From: Chaetoderma sp. LZ-2023a
Lineage: Eukaryota > Mollusca > Caudofoveata > Chaetodermatida > Chaetodermatidae
Direction: 5' to 3'
DNA length: 64,000 nt
Assembly (NCBI GenBank): GCA_034401795.1
Contig: CM067366.1
Coordinates: forward strand, 77,348,983-77,412,982
In this document: one piece after another, positions 42,693 through 54,740 of the stretch
Position numbering within the stretch: the stretch's first letter is position 1
Layout of the letters: the number at the start of each line of letters is the position of its first letter
Notes under the pieces: generated by a model
Database searches by the model: none
The model's input: the letters and a program-made list of their open reading frames with translations, nothing else
Told to the model about the DNA's origin: nothing
Program-made: the position numbers and the translations under genes

Positions 42693-42785
42693 GCAGGATC
42701 TAATCAGATAAGATGACATGGCAACTAATAGCATATATGGGTTACGTTTGTGTAAAATTAATTGTTTTGTGACAAATCTCCCTCA

Positions 42786-42791
42786 ATTAAA
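42786..42791 (+). promoter_or_regulatory. Candidate poly(A) signal of the symporter
   Basis: ATTAAA, a common variant signal, about 95 bp after the stop codon. No better AATAAA lies close by. Confidence 0.4.
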
Positions 42792-44170
42792 CTTTAACTA
42801 ATACTGGACAGAGGTTTGGATTGAAACTTGGATTTACACCATACCATCGCCGACAGCCGCCAACAGTCTTCAGCTAAATTTGTAAAAAGAATATTCAACA
42901 GTTTCCGTCTATAAATTCTTTGAAATTGAGACACTGGACTTGTGAGTGTTAAAATTCCCGCCATAATGCAAGCGACTCGATCCCTGAATGTAATATATAT
43001 GTTTGATCTCGCCACAAATGTTCCGATATTATGTCAATGACAATCTCTGGGTGCGTGCGCGCGTACGTCCAGCGTGATAAATAACGTCCTTCTGAAGAAA
43101 TTGTCACAAATTCGTTTCGGAATCCCGAAGAGTGTTTAGCTTGAAGTCTGTAATTATTATTACTAGACCAGCATGTCTAGGACAAATTGGAGATTTAGAT
43201 CTATGACAATGTTTATATGTTTTCCCAGAATAGTTGGACCTTCAGAAACTGTCGGATAAAGGCTATACGACTATAATATAAAATATGTATTATTATCGCA
43301 AAGTTTTATTTTACCTGTTTGTCTGTTTTCAAAGGAAATGTACTGTTTTCTATTTTGGATTTGTCATGTCTTCGTGCGTGACGGTGTCTGGAATATAAGA
43401 ATATCGAGAATATCGAGTTTGCGAATGACACATCGAAACAGGGTTTGATTGTTTAATATTTATTTAATTGTACAGTCACAGGATATTTGAAATACGAGTT
43501 AAGCGAGAGAACGATGTTGCAAACGGGCGTGTATGCAATTCAACGGATGCGGGGTTCAACAGGCCAGTAGACTATTATCCAGAATCCTCTCTGAAGACGA
43601 GTCGGGTGAATTGATCAGAAATGTTAAAACATAATGTAGCCAGTCAACAAGCGGTTGCAGCGTATTTTATTTTATGACAGAAGATTTGGGAGCCATGGCC
43701 ATGGTATAATATCATGCAGTTCTTACGCCAAGTCATAAGGCCTTTAATAATCGCGTTTTATATTTGTGTCTACCATTCCATTTATGCAGAGGGACAATGG
43801 AAATCGTATTCTTTTGCATATGCTATGCTCTTTTTGCCGCACGGGAGGAGGTGCTGTTTTCGCAAATGACGTGACATTTTTTGGGGCCTAGAAGCAATTT
43901 GGAACATGATTTAAAAAATAATTTGGATGTATTTTTCAGCAATAATTCTCAGATTTTGATCAATGAATTTAAGATTGATCTTTCCATAATAACTAACTCC
44001 TGCCAATACCATGACACGAAATTGCCACACTTAAGAAGCGTCAAATGGACCTTAACAAGTGTTGCTATGCGCATCCCATCTCTAGCTAAGCTCCACCCAT
44101 TCTTCGCTGTTTTGGCATAGATAAATCCATGAGCGTCCGGGCTATCAATTTTCAGAAAACTATAACGGTA
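42792..44170. other. Downstream intergenic DNA, nothing recognised
   Basis: AT-rich, with short frames only. It may include an extended 3' UTR. Confidence 0.5.
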
Positions 44171-44262
44171 AGCTGTTGAATATTTTGAAACTAATTTGAC
44201 TGGGTGCTGTTTCTGCGGGCAAACGCACCAAAGTCAAATTAGTTTCACATTAGTCAACAGCA
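44171..44262. repeat. Foldback MITE family 1
   Basis: Arms agctgttgaatattttgaaa plus ctaatttgact and agtcaaattagtttca plus gtcaacagc, around a loop of about 30 bp. Confidence 0.85.
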
Positions 44263-44800
44263 TGTTTATTAAGTCGCAAAGACATACACTTCGTACAACA
44301 ACGCTTAGTCCAAGATACAACATAACATACTCACACACTTCCATGTCTTCCACCTAGATAACACATAACATACACACCTTCTTCCATAGCCTCCGCATAG
44401 ATAAAACATAACAGACTCACATTGGTCCATGGCCTAAACCTAGATAAAACATAAGAGACCCACCAAAGACATAACCTCTTCTGGGGTGACATTTATCTTT
44501 TCCACTTGTCCACACACAGCTTCAGATACAGATCATTATCCACATTTTCCACAAAACGTGCGTATTAACTTTTTATATAAAGGTATATTCTGATTTGTGG
44601 CAGTTTCCTGGCTGTACATTGTTATATATCAATTAAAATGTATAACTCGATTGCAATGCTTTTGTTCTCGATTAGAATTTAGTGAAGTCACAATAATAGT
44701 CTACTTGCCGTTTCAATGTGTTCTACATGTGAGCCTAGAGATGGGATTCACAATTCAATATTATTTATTTGCTTCTTGGATAACAATTTACATAGTTTCA
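44263..44800. other. Intergenic, weak internal repetition
   Basis: Between 44320 and 44460 an approximately 55-bp theme (cctagataaaacataacatac-like) recurs three times. No gene. Confidence 0.5.
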
Positions 44801-45048
44801 ATACAGGTTGTCCGCCGATGGCATTGCCTATAGTGGTGGTGGACACCTGACATAAAACATATGTTTAATGTTTAATGTTATATACACACATGAATGTGAG
44901 ATTTACTTGTGAATAATGTTTAATGTTAAATACAATACAGGTTGTCCGCCGAAGGCATTGCCTATAGTGGTGGTGGACACCTAACATAAAACATATGTTT
45001 AATGTTTAATGTTATATACACACATGAATGTGAGATTTACTTGTGAAT
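44801..45048. repeat. Tandem duplication, period 134 bp
   Basis: Two nearly identical copies start at atacaggttgtccgccga (44801) and atacaggttgtccgccga (44935), ending in gagatttacttgtgaat. They differ by only a few bases, so the duplication is recent. Confidence 0.9.
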
Positions 45049-45522
45049 GGACAGTACTGAGTCAAGGCGACATAGAAAAAAGAAAGTTAGTTGTTGCATT
45101 TGATGCATCGACATAATTTATTATCGGTTTCAAGATGAGTGTAGTCAGAGATTTTGAGATTAGAGCATTTCAAGTGAATCCCGGTATTACATATATCGCA
45201 TAATAGTGCTCTGTGGTTCTTTTTACTGCTTGTTTCCTACACGTTGAGCAAGGGGACTTTGCACGCATTGGGGTTTGAGAGGGGACGAGTGGAGAAGAAG
45301 AGAGATGAAAATGTCAACCAGGTCTGGATAGTCAATAGACTATAGAGTGGCTTCCTCATCTTGGGCCTGTAATCTTGTTGATATATGATGGCAGCGATGT
45401 TGGAAATATGGTATTAATGCTCATTCCAACCGTAAGCTAACATACGTAAATAGTAAGTGGAGCATAGCTAGAGTTACGTGGTGGTGATGAATTGTCTCGG
45501 ATTAAAAGCATTCTTTCAGGCC
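45049..45522. other. Intergenic, nothing recognised
   Basis: No gene or clear repeat. Confidence 0.5.
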
Positions 45523-45620
45523 AGCTGTTGAATATCTCGAGACTAATCTGACTGAAAGTATTTGCTACCGTAGGCAGCAACCGCCTCCAGGCAATCCAGT
45601 TTTCAGAATATTCACCAGCC
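45523..45620. repeat. Foldback MITE family 1, diverged
   Basis: agctgttgaatatctcgaga on the left and caatccagttttcagaatat on the right, with the central gctaccgtaggcagc palindrome. A 3' half follows at 45764-45818. Confidence 0.75.
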
Positions 45621-45831
45621 TCCCTGTACAGTTACATTGAAATTGGGATTATGTAAATTCAAAATATATAAATAGAATTCAACACGCGTAAATTGTAGGT
45701 GGAGCTTAGCGGTGGTTACCTGGTCGATATGAATTGTCTCAGAATAATGCACTCATATAACGGCCAGCTGTCACATAACAGCTTCCAGGAAATCCGGTTT
45801 TCAAAATATTCACCAGCCATCCCATATAGTT

Positions 45832-45858
45832 GTGTGTGTGTGTGTGTGTGTGTGTGGG

Positions 45859-45914
<56 letters not shown>

Positions 45915-45965
45915 TACGTGCGGGCGGGCGGGCGGCCGGGCGGCCGGGCGGGCGGGCGGGCGGGC

Positions 45966-46033
<68 letters not shown>
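45832..46033. repeat. Compound (TG)n-(CGTG)n-(GGGC)n-(TG)n microsatellite
   Basis: Stepwise change of unit from tg to cgtg to gggc and back to tg, about 200 bp. It gives spurious frames on both strands. Confidence 0.95.
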
Positions 46034-46035
<2 letters not shown>

Positions 46036-47008
46036 GGTATGGAGGTGTTAGTATCTACAGAGTAGCTATGCAAAGCTATCGCATATCATTTACATAATAC
46101 AGTGCATAAAATAATCAACGAAAACAAAGATAATCTTGGACAGCTCTGTAAAGATAGACATGAAACGGAAAGGCGCATTGTCCACTCAATCTTGGAGCTC
46201 GTCAGCATGCAGCAGAGTTATGCTTTGACACATGAGAAAGATTAGTTATCACAGAGAAAGGCACTTACATACCATGCAAGTCTTACACTTAATATTGCCC
46301 TGACTTTATCGGAAGGGAATATTCTGTTGAGTAGTGAAGAGTGATGCCGGATGAGTTTGAAAATAGCGTGATTGGAAAGCACTGCTTCCATTAGGCAGCA
46401 TTAATTTCCAGGCAACCTAATCCCAAATGTCATGCAAGATGTGAAGTATTTGAATATGCAAAGCAGCATGAATTAACATGTTAACATGGTAAATGCATGC
46501 ATTTTGGCTATACAGAACAAGCAATGCAGTAGGATTGGTAAATAAGTGAACCAGCAGGGATTGAGAATTGCGATGGTGTGTAAATAAAAGCAGTACGCTT
46601 ATGAATAACCTGCTACAATGTCAAAGCAGTATAGATTAAATTTTGAATGATATGCCTTTGCGTCTTTGACTATACAGAATTATAAGGGCAGTTGAGGAGC
46701 AATGGTGCATAGGCACCGTAGTCAAATTAACTTCAAAACACCCAGAGAATAAGTCTTTTATATCGTAACGAATAACATTCTTAGAGATTTGTCACTGAAA
46801 GGGTTAAGTTGTTGACAGTAAAATAGCAGAAGGAACAGAATCAACTGATATGTATGTAGGGGTAAATAAAATTCTATTGAATGTACACTTAATCAATTGG
46901 TGAAGACATAATGAAAGGCAAGCAGAACATCAAATTATTATGCATTATGATAGATAAGTAGTAACATTGCAACATGTTATGATTAGTATTTATGTAACCA
47001 TTACTTAT
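46034..47008. other. AT-rich intergenic DNA
   Basis: Nothing recognised except a solitary gtagtcaaattaacttcaaa arm of MITE family 1 near 46728. Confidence 0.5.
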
Positions 47009-47091
47009 ATTATTTGAACATCTCGAAACTTATTTTTACTAAAGGCAGTTGCAGCAACAGCTTCCAGGAAACCCAACTTTCAAAATATTTG
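47009..47091. repeat. Foldback MITE family 1, diverged
   Basis: Left arm gaacatctcgaaacttattt, right arm acccaactttcaaaatattt, centre gcagttgcagcaac. Confidence 0.65.
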
Positions 47092-47210
47092 CCTTGATAT
47101 TGTGATTCTGGGAATTCCGGATTCATAATATATCAATCGATTACAACATACGTAACTTGTTGGTGAAGCTGGTGGTGATGGATTGTCTCAGATTAAAACA
47201 CTCATACCGG

Positions 47211-47313
47211 CTAGCTGTTGATTATCTTGAGACTGAAATGACTGAAAGAAGTTACTGCCTTATGCAGCAATAGCTTCCAAGCAATCCAGTTTTCACAATA
47301 TTCTCCAGCCTAC
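47211..47313. repeat. Foldback MITE family 1, diverged
   Basis: Left arm agctgttgattatcttgaga, centre actgccttatgcagcaa, right arm caatccagttttcacaatat. It is followed by a shared ggattcat...aatcgatt-type flank also seen after other copies here. Confidence 0.7.
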
Positions 47314-47568
47314 CGGCATAAGTACCTTGAATTTTTAAAATAGTCATCAGGCAGCCTGTATCGTTTCCATTGAAATTAAGTTTCTGGAAATTCTGTATTC
47401 AAGTATATAAATCGATTTCAGCCCACATAACTACTGGATTGAGCTGGGCTAGGGTGGTTATCCGGTGATGATGGAGTGTTTACATAGCAAAAAATTGGCT
47501 AAAATAGTTATGATTTGACTAAGAGTAAAGATAGACAGCAACAACTCCCTGTCAATTTAGTCACAGGC

Positions 47569-47667
47569 AGCTGTTGAACATCTCAAAACCTATTTTGACT
47601 GACAGCATTTGCTACCTTAGGTAGCAAAAATTTTCAAGCAATCCAGCTTTCAAAATATTCACCAGCC
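47569..47667. repeat. Foldback MITE family 1
   Basis: Left arm agctgttgaacatctcaaaa, centre gctaccttaggtagc (perfect palindrome), right arm atccagctttcaaaatattc. Its right half is carried along in the tandem duplication 47631-48582. Confidence 0.75.
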
Positions 47668-48582
47668 TACTTTATAGTTACTTTGGGATTGTGATTTAAA
47701 AAATTACGGATTCATATATTAATTGATTTCAACACACTAGATAGTAGGTGGAGCTTGGCTACTGGACTGGCGACTGCTATTATGATTTTTATTGGAAATG
47801 CCATGTATATGATATAAGGACTCAGAAACTGCATGCATATGTTTAGCATTTGGTATACTTAACCAAATTAGCAGTCATTTCTAGTTTAAGGCTGAACCAG
47901 TCTGCCTATACAGTCGACTAGGCAGCTGGTGAATATAGAAATGTTGGGCACTATAAGGTGTACTATTTGAAATGCAAAGTATATGTTCGAAGGACTCAGA
48001 AACTGCATGATTCTAATCGGCATATTTGTAGCATTTTGCACACTCGACATAACTAGCAAATTGATTAGGTCAAATAACTAGGCCACTACTATCCGCCTTA
48101 TTAAGTTTTCAAGCAATCCAGCTTTCAAAATATTCACCAGCCTACTTTATAGTTACTTTCGGATTGTGATTTAAAAAATTACGGATTCATATATTAATTG
48201 ATTTCAACACACTAGATAGTAGGTGGAGCTTGGCTACTGGACTGTCGACTGCTATTATGATTTATATTGGAAATGCCATGTATATGGTATAAGGACTCAG
48301 AAACTGCATGCATATGTTTAACATTTGGTATACTTAACCAAATTAGCAGTCATTTCTAGTTTAATGCTGAACCAGTCTGCCTATACAGTCGACTAGGCAG
48401 CTGGTGAATATAGAAATGTTGGGTACTATAAGGTGTACTATTTGAAATGCAAAGTATATGTTCCTGTGACTCAGAAACTGCATGATTCTAATCGGCATAT
48501 TTGTAGCATTTTGCACACTCGACATAACTAGCAAATTGATTAGGTCAAATAACTAGGCCAATACTATCCGCCTTATTAAGTT
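47631..48582. repeat. Tandem duplication, period 475 bp
   Basis: Copies 47631-48105 and 48106-48582 both start ttttcaagcaatccagcttt and end with actatccgccttattaagtt. They differ at only about ten positions. The unit starts inside a MITE, so the MITE right half appears twice. Confidence 0.92.
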
Positions 48583-48611
48583 GAGGATTTAACCTCCGTA
48601 AATAAAGATTA

Positions 48612-48612
<1 letters not shown>

Positions 48613-48650
<38 letters not shown>
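48613..48650. repeat. (ATT)n microsatellite
   Basis: About 12 att units directly after the tandem duplication. Confidence 0.95.
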
Positions 48651-48651
<1 letters not shown>

Positions 48652-50835
48652 GCCATCCAGAGCCTTAGTATTGGTGTGAATACTGCTGTGCTTATCAAGA
48701 TATATATCTAATATAGTTGCAGAATCCACATACCCAAACGCATTAAATCCAATATGGCCGCCGTACATTAGGTAGTATATCGCAAACACGGCATAACTCA
48801 GCACCCTTTGGAGATATATTTTGATGTCTAGATCTGTGTTTAGACGTCAAGCAGCCAAGCAAACATAGTTCTCGGCTCATACTATCCATTCAACCAGTGT
48901 AATCTAATACGGCCGCAGGTAATACTGAGGGGCTGGTTGGGGGTGGGGTGTTGTGGTGGCGGGTCGGGGGGGGGGGGGGCCTGGGGTGTCGAAAATCACC
49001 ATAACTTAGCAACCGCTAAAGAAAAAAACATGGTGTTGATATCTACACCCATTTTTTCCATGAAGGACATGTACAGCTGTGATGGAGAATCTTCTCTGAA
49101 CCTGCCAAACTCAAATAGGAAGGTGAAAAGAGACAGGATTTGGACAGAGAAGACCGGCAAATGATCCTGGATGGTCTCTGCATGGCATCACTGTAGAATA
49201 TCATGAATGGATACGGGCCACTGCAGGAGACGCCAACGTAAATACCATACGCTTGAGATCGGATAAAAGACACAGATAAGTTTCCATGCGTTATTCATTC
49301 CCTGATAGCTTGGTTTTCCTAATCCGTTCAAAATGATAGTGAATACCGAGCAGGGACTGACGTGCTGTGTGAAGGTGAAAAACAAAAGTGTCTATGATCT
49401 GGAAGCCATGCTTGCGAGTCTTCCGATTGTCGGACAGAAGAGAAACCGCGAGTTGTATGATTTCGTCCAGCATGCGCTGAAACCTTTTCATGTATATATC
49501 ATCTACGAGCATTGCGGCATCAGAAAGGACACCTTGGTGATGCCCGCTGTCTCATGATCGTCATAAAGTACCACCATTCTGCCGACACTATGCTCGTGTA
49601 CGCATTTCAGCTGTTTTGCAACATTGTCTTGTTACCCTCTGGTACAGTGGAGTGGGAGATGTTATTAAAGGAATGAAATCTAGTCTCGCCAAATACAGAA
49701 GAGAATCGACGTATGCTATCTTTGATTGGCACAATGGTATCAGCTTAAACTATCGTTAGACCAGCAATCTCCAGAGAGCATCTCGCCAAATGATACGTCG
49801 GAAGATTATGGGCAAGGCTGACTGTCCTGCTTTCTAATCATTGACAGCGGATAAGAAGTTGATGGAAATAACTACGTGATGATGATGATTCTCTCTAAGA
49901 GAATCACCGCACTAGAAACATGCATGGACGTGTTAGAGGAATCCAAGCTGTCAATAGACATTTAACATCATAATCAATTACGCAACATATTGGCTGACGT
50001 TGCATTTTATACTTAAAGGTACTGTGTCACAGCAAGTAGTCTTAACTAATAGCAAACTTACGATATTCCAGGCGTATTTATCGTAATTCTATACTATGTA
50101 ATGGAATATGAATTGATTGTTCGTGTTGAGCGCCCAATCATTGAAATTGAATTGTGCATATAAACTATGCAAAATGGATGAGTTTTATTAAATTATAATA
50201 TTATAATATGTATGTTGTGCCTCGTGAAATGCTCGAACCGCCATTCAATAAGAAGGTCTTCCCCAATCGCAAACAATTCTGGGCAATGTCAAAGCACATA
50301 CACGAATCACTCGATACTGACAGCGACGAGTTTGCGATTACTACATTGCTACACTACATATTTTCCTTTCGCGTGTTTTAGCATGTTCTTATGTATCAAC
50401 CTCCTGGTGACAGCTTGGTATTTTACCATATCACAATATTTATGTGGTTGAATAGGAAAATTCAGCAATAATTCCGCGATTGGAAGCGGAAAACAATCCC
50501 GTCAAGAGTGTTCGCCCAAGTGGCAATTCGCCACATCGAGTCCCTCTTATGGTACAATTATAATACGCTTATTTTTAAGTCCAGGTAATTTCACAGATTA
50601 CGTGAGATTGTACACACCTACGCCATTTTCATATCACTCTTCTATGCTTGGGCATATGAGAATCTAGGATACAGGTCTTCTGTTCACGTTTTACGTGTAT
50701 GAAACACGCGTCTTACAGCTTCATTCGTTGCAAAGGCAGTCAGCCACACAGTCAGTTGGTCGGCCGGTCAGTTGGATGAACAGTCTGTGGGTGGCTGGGA
50801 GGTTAGATCTCTTAAGCTGTCAGTCAGTTCGTCAC
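48651..50835. other. Mostly unassigned intergenic DNA
   Basis: Contains a G-rich run (48968-48979) and one moderately convincing frame at 49333-49557. From 49560 to 49860 coding-like but interrupted text continues. Nothing else recognised. Confidence 0.4.
49333..49557 (+). pseudogene. Unknown short ORF, possibly a decayed gene
   Basis: A 74-residue frame (MIVNTEQGLTCCVKVKNKSV, then REPLY-free LASLPIVGQKRNRELYDFVQ) with balanced composition and no repeats. Sequence after the stop remains coding-like in other frames (for example AKYRRESTYAIFDWHNGISL near 49690), which suggests the remains of a longer gene or transposase. No family recognised. Confidence 0.25.
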
Positions 50836-53760
50836 TCATAAAGGTGTAGCCTCCGGATGTGTGCGCTGGTCCGCCGGATACTCTCGCTCCATGTCACCAC
50901 AAGTACACAGTATTGTTGGGGTGAGGCTGCTGGTTAGCTGCAGAACTCGGGGTTGCGGATCCGGTGTTGTGCGTCTCCGGATTGTACAAAGACTGACGTC
51001 GTGAGCCGGTGGAATGTTCACGTTCCAGTGGGGCTGTGCAAACATCGTCGCGGAAGTTAAACCTGTTTGTGTCACTAGTGTGGTAGACCATTTGCTCCAT
51101 TTAGAGCCTAGCCATAATTAAATACATAATTACTTATAACGTAACAGACAAACGATAGTATTCGTGTGCTGTTACAAGAGAGAAGTCAAGTCCATAGGGT
51201 CAAGTTGATGAATCGTTAACATGGTCGTCGCCAGAGGTATCTCCCCGATCTCTGATCGATTTAGTCAGTGAGGTATCCCCGCAAAGTAGGATCCTAACGC
51301 GGCTACTTAGCAATTTTAATATAAACTAAATTAACCCCTAACACAAACATTATTTGTTGCGAGAGGAAAGTGCCTCGTGCAGGCCTCTATCACAGGAAAA
51401 TGCCTACAACGCTGAAGTGGAGAGAGATGGCAAAAAGGGCCATTCTCCTGTTCAAACTATGCTATGAGTCAACCTAGTGAAATTATAAGCTATTGTGATG
51501 CGCGCTGTATTATGTGAAGATGAGGTGAATGATTTCGGAAGAATTCAACACCGTCACCTTATGCAACTCAAGAGATACTGAATTAGTGATCGCTGCTTTA
51601 TTTATGCGGTCCTTCCGCTAGATCCTATACTAATATTTAGTTTTTGGGTCCAGATCACGATTAAGCCGCAAATGGCTGTGGATTCCAACTATCTTTAACA
51701 TATAAGCCTAACAGGCGAGAATGATCAGTGTCAATATTGTCACCCGCATGGAGCATCCCCCTCAGTTAGACAGCGTGCGGATATGACATGAGGTGGTAGC
51801 TCCAGAATCATATGACGATCCTGTTACCACCCCATCATGACCACATATAACATCACATGGAGAAGTCACATCACATAAGCATTGAAAAGCACACATAAGT
51901 TTATGGTGGGGACAAAGAGACAGCTACCCAACCATAGTGACCTTCCGGTGGTGTCGTGGTGGGTTCTAATACCACACCATGTCACTTGTAGAGTTAGATG
52001 GAGAACTGTGTCCTGTCCGTCACCCAGCGTGTCGGGTGCGGATCATATGAGGTCCGCACCCGGGGACTAACATTTTATCTGTCTTTAGGGTTATGTGTAA
52101 TCGCCCAGAGATGCACTCCAGGCTAGTAATTATAATATTTTCGCAGTGCTTCCCACTTTGGCGTTGTAATCTAAACTAGCTAGTATCCAAAGATACAGGG
52201 GGAGTGTGTGCGGTCATCGCCACTTTGATTCTAACTGCTCTGAAACCCGAATAGTTTCAAAGTCAGCTCTAATCTAACGTGGTGGAGGGAAGTCCAAACA
52301 ATTAGTAAGCCCGGAGGCCGGAGGAGCATAGACAGAGAAAATTACTCTTATATTCGTAAGAATAGGAGGCCTTATGGTATATTTATACAACCTAGCCGGT
52401 GTGCGGTGTTACATACTCTCGGAAAAGAGACTTACACAAAATGTCTCCTACAGAGTAATCGTCCCCTACTACTTATAAACCTATCCTATCGAGCTAAAAT
52501 AATCCAGGTTTAGTCGACCGCATGTCAGGTTCGCGTAGTACGAACATGAACAGCGAGCTCAGTGAAAAATGTATGTTGTTGGCAAACAAGTTGTTGATGT
52601 ATTGTGTAGGCTAGCGAACTGCAGTTCTAATGTTTTTTGAATAAAATAAGCAAAACATATAACTAGAAAGGCTACTGCCATGTAACTAACTATCACAGTA
52701 CAGTAAAACTCTGAGGTCACATGACCTTGATGTGCCTGTTAGTTATCGGCACTAAAATAAGAATAATATATAAAGCTAAAAAGGTATAAACTATAAAAAT
52801 GCGGTCTCAAACGACCGTGCGGTACCCGTTAGTCAACATTGCCTGATACAGAAATTAATACATTAATACAATAATGGAGTATCTATTAGTCATCGGTACA
52901 GAACAAGTTCTAGAGTCACTGTAGTTGAAGCGTCACATGTTCGGAACGCGAGATGGGACGATGCGGATGTTAGCTGCTAGGAAAATCTAAAGGCAAACTT
53001 TTTGATATGGCTCACTCTCAGGAACGGCGAAGAGGAACTGCTGCGGATGAGTGAGTCACGTTTATACACAGTAAGTAATTTAAACGGTGTTTAGAAGGTT
53101 CCATACTGGTGAGGAAGTTTGTAGCTGCCCTGTATTTATGAAAGGCTACAGTTGAAAGTTATAAGATGTGGAAGCATCCTGGCCGATCACAAGACGAGAT
53201 GCACCGCATAGCTCATGCGGCACATCAGGCAATATCTCCGGACTGCGGTCGAAATGTCTAAGACTGTGCTCGACACATGTGCGGATTTGAAACTACCACT
53301 CATCGACGTGGTGTGGTAGATCTTGCGAGTTATCCATTGAGATCATCACTCGCCATACATACTTCAACGAGCATATCATCAGGGCCAACAGGCCCATCCG
53401 CAAGAAGGTCCCTCCGCCGTGTTGGTAGTGGGAGTTGCGTTCACTTAAATTTAGTTATTGCCCCCGGGCGATATCTTCCCGGGAGCGTACACGAACTTGG
53501 GATGCGGATGTGGTGGCTAGTACTCTAGAGACGAGTGCTCAAAACCGAGAGGTATAATAGTAGGCTATAATGAGCCTGACTTTACAGTAAGCAGTTACCT
53601 GCGACTCACTTATCTCAGTCCAGGCACCTCACAACCACCTTCTCTCTATCCTGACTGCTCTCGATTCTGATTTTCCAGCTCCTTTTACACAGGTGGAGTG
53701 CCACAACCAATCAGCGCGCGAGTTTCAGAGGCCGGGAAAGTGATCACGTGATACGCTATC
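50836..53760 (-). repeat. Large dispersed repeat, copy 2 (LTR/leader-like)
   Basis: The inverted partner of 12850-16260, with the block-by-block matches listed there. On its minus strand it begins with a CCAAT element (53707-53711) near the promoter position and ends with a frame containing HWNVNIPPAHDVSLC and PRVLQLTSS. It lacks the strong ACCGT enrichment of copy 1. A hairpin gggtgcgga...tccgcaccc lies at 52033-52060. No pol genes are attached here. An old, decayed fossil. Confidence 0.6.
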
Positions 53761-53833
53761 CTCCCCATTCACTAATTACATACACTCGAGAACAATAGTA
53801 ACTATTTTGAGCTGAATTTGAGGGGATAAACAT
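53761..53833. other. Short spacer
   Basis: AT-rich spacer between the large repeat and the SINE body. Confidence 0.4.
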
Positions 53834-54140
53834 TAATAACTCGGCCATTTCTGGATCGGTTTTAAAATGGTAAAAAGATTTGGAATCCACGCTTCATTCT
53901 GGTAATGATCGATACCAAGAACGCCGAGAAGAGTACAGTTTAAAGGAATTACATTACCAACCTGGTACACGATATGATGCCCTTCTCTCCAACGCTAAGG
54001 CGCGTCGGCAGGCGATCTCTGACGCCCACACATGCGCACTAGGCGATCTCACAGACTTTGTCATTTTAGAACCTCGCTCTATGGCTTTATACATGCATAC
54101 AGGACGTGCTTGGAACGTATCCGGTCCGATCGTCCTGCAC
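53834..54140 (+). mobile_element. SINE family B body, copy 2 (head missing)
   Basis: aataactcggccatttctgg followed by ttttaaaatggtaaa, then the ataccaagaacgccgagaag and catgcgcactaggcgatctc blocks, parallels the body at 24066-24310. No tRNA-like head is seen. Shorter possible relatives of its first 60 bp occur at 58209 and 62760 (catatctcggccgtttatgg). Confidence 0.55.
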
Positions 54141-54179
54141 TAAGCCAGGCTGGGACAGTTCGTACCTGACTGGTCGATC

Positions 54180-54740
54180 GATGCTACAAAGTTATCTAAC
54201 CTGTCACTCATGCAATTTGTCACTCATGCAGTTATCCGATCTGTCACCATGCAGTCCATCAGTCATCCGATCTGTCGCGCATACGCTCAGTCAGTCTGTC
54301 TAACAGTTTGTTTGTCAGTCCGTGGGTGAGTGGTTTTGCCTAGCAGCATGCCCGTCAGTCCGTTACACATGTAGTCCATCGATCTGTCACGCATGCGTTC
54401 GCTCGGTAAGTCTGTCGTTTATGCAGTCGGTCGGTCGGTCGGTGGGTGGGAGGGTAGTTTGGTCTTTCAGCCTGTCCGTAAGTCCGTCATTTATGCAGTC
54501 ATCTGATCCATCACCCATGCCATCATCCAATCTGTCACTTACGCAGCACCTCATTCTGTCACTCGTATTTCCATCCTATCTGCCACTCATGCAGTCATCC
54601 GATCTGTCACTCATGCAGTTCATCAGTCTCTCACGCATGTAGTAATCCGATCAGTACTCATGCAGTCATCCGATCTGTCACTCATGCACTATTCCGATAT
54701 GTCACTCAAGCAGTCATCCGATCTGTCACTCATGCGGTCG
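54180..54740. repeat. Minisatellite, unit about 24 bp
   Basis: Degenerate tandem units built on ctgtcactcatgcagtcatc-cgat, with GTCG and GTCA substitutions. A gtcggtcggtcggtgggtgg run lies near 54435. A similar gtcagt/ggtcgg run lies at 50735-50835. Confidence 0.85.

Noticed and set aside
45832-46033. Open frames rich in VRAC/GGRA and HTHT
   Set aside because: Encoded entirely by a compound microsatellite.
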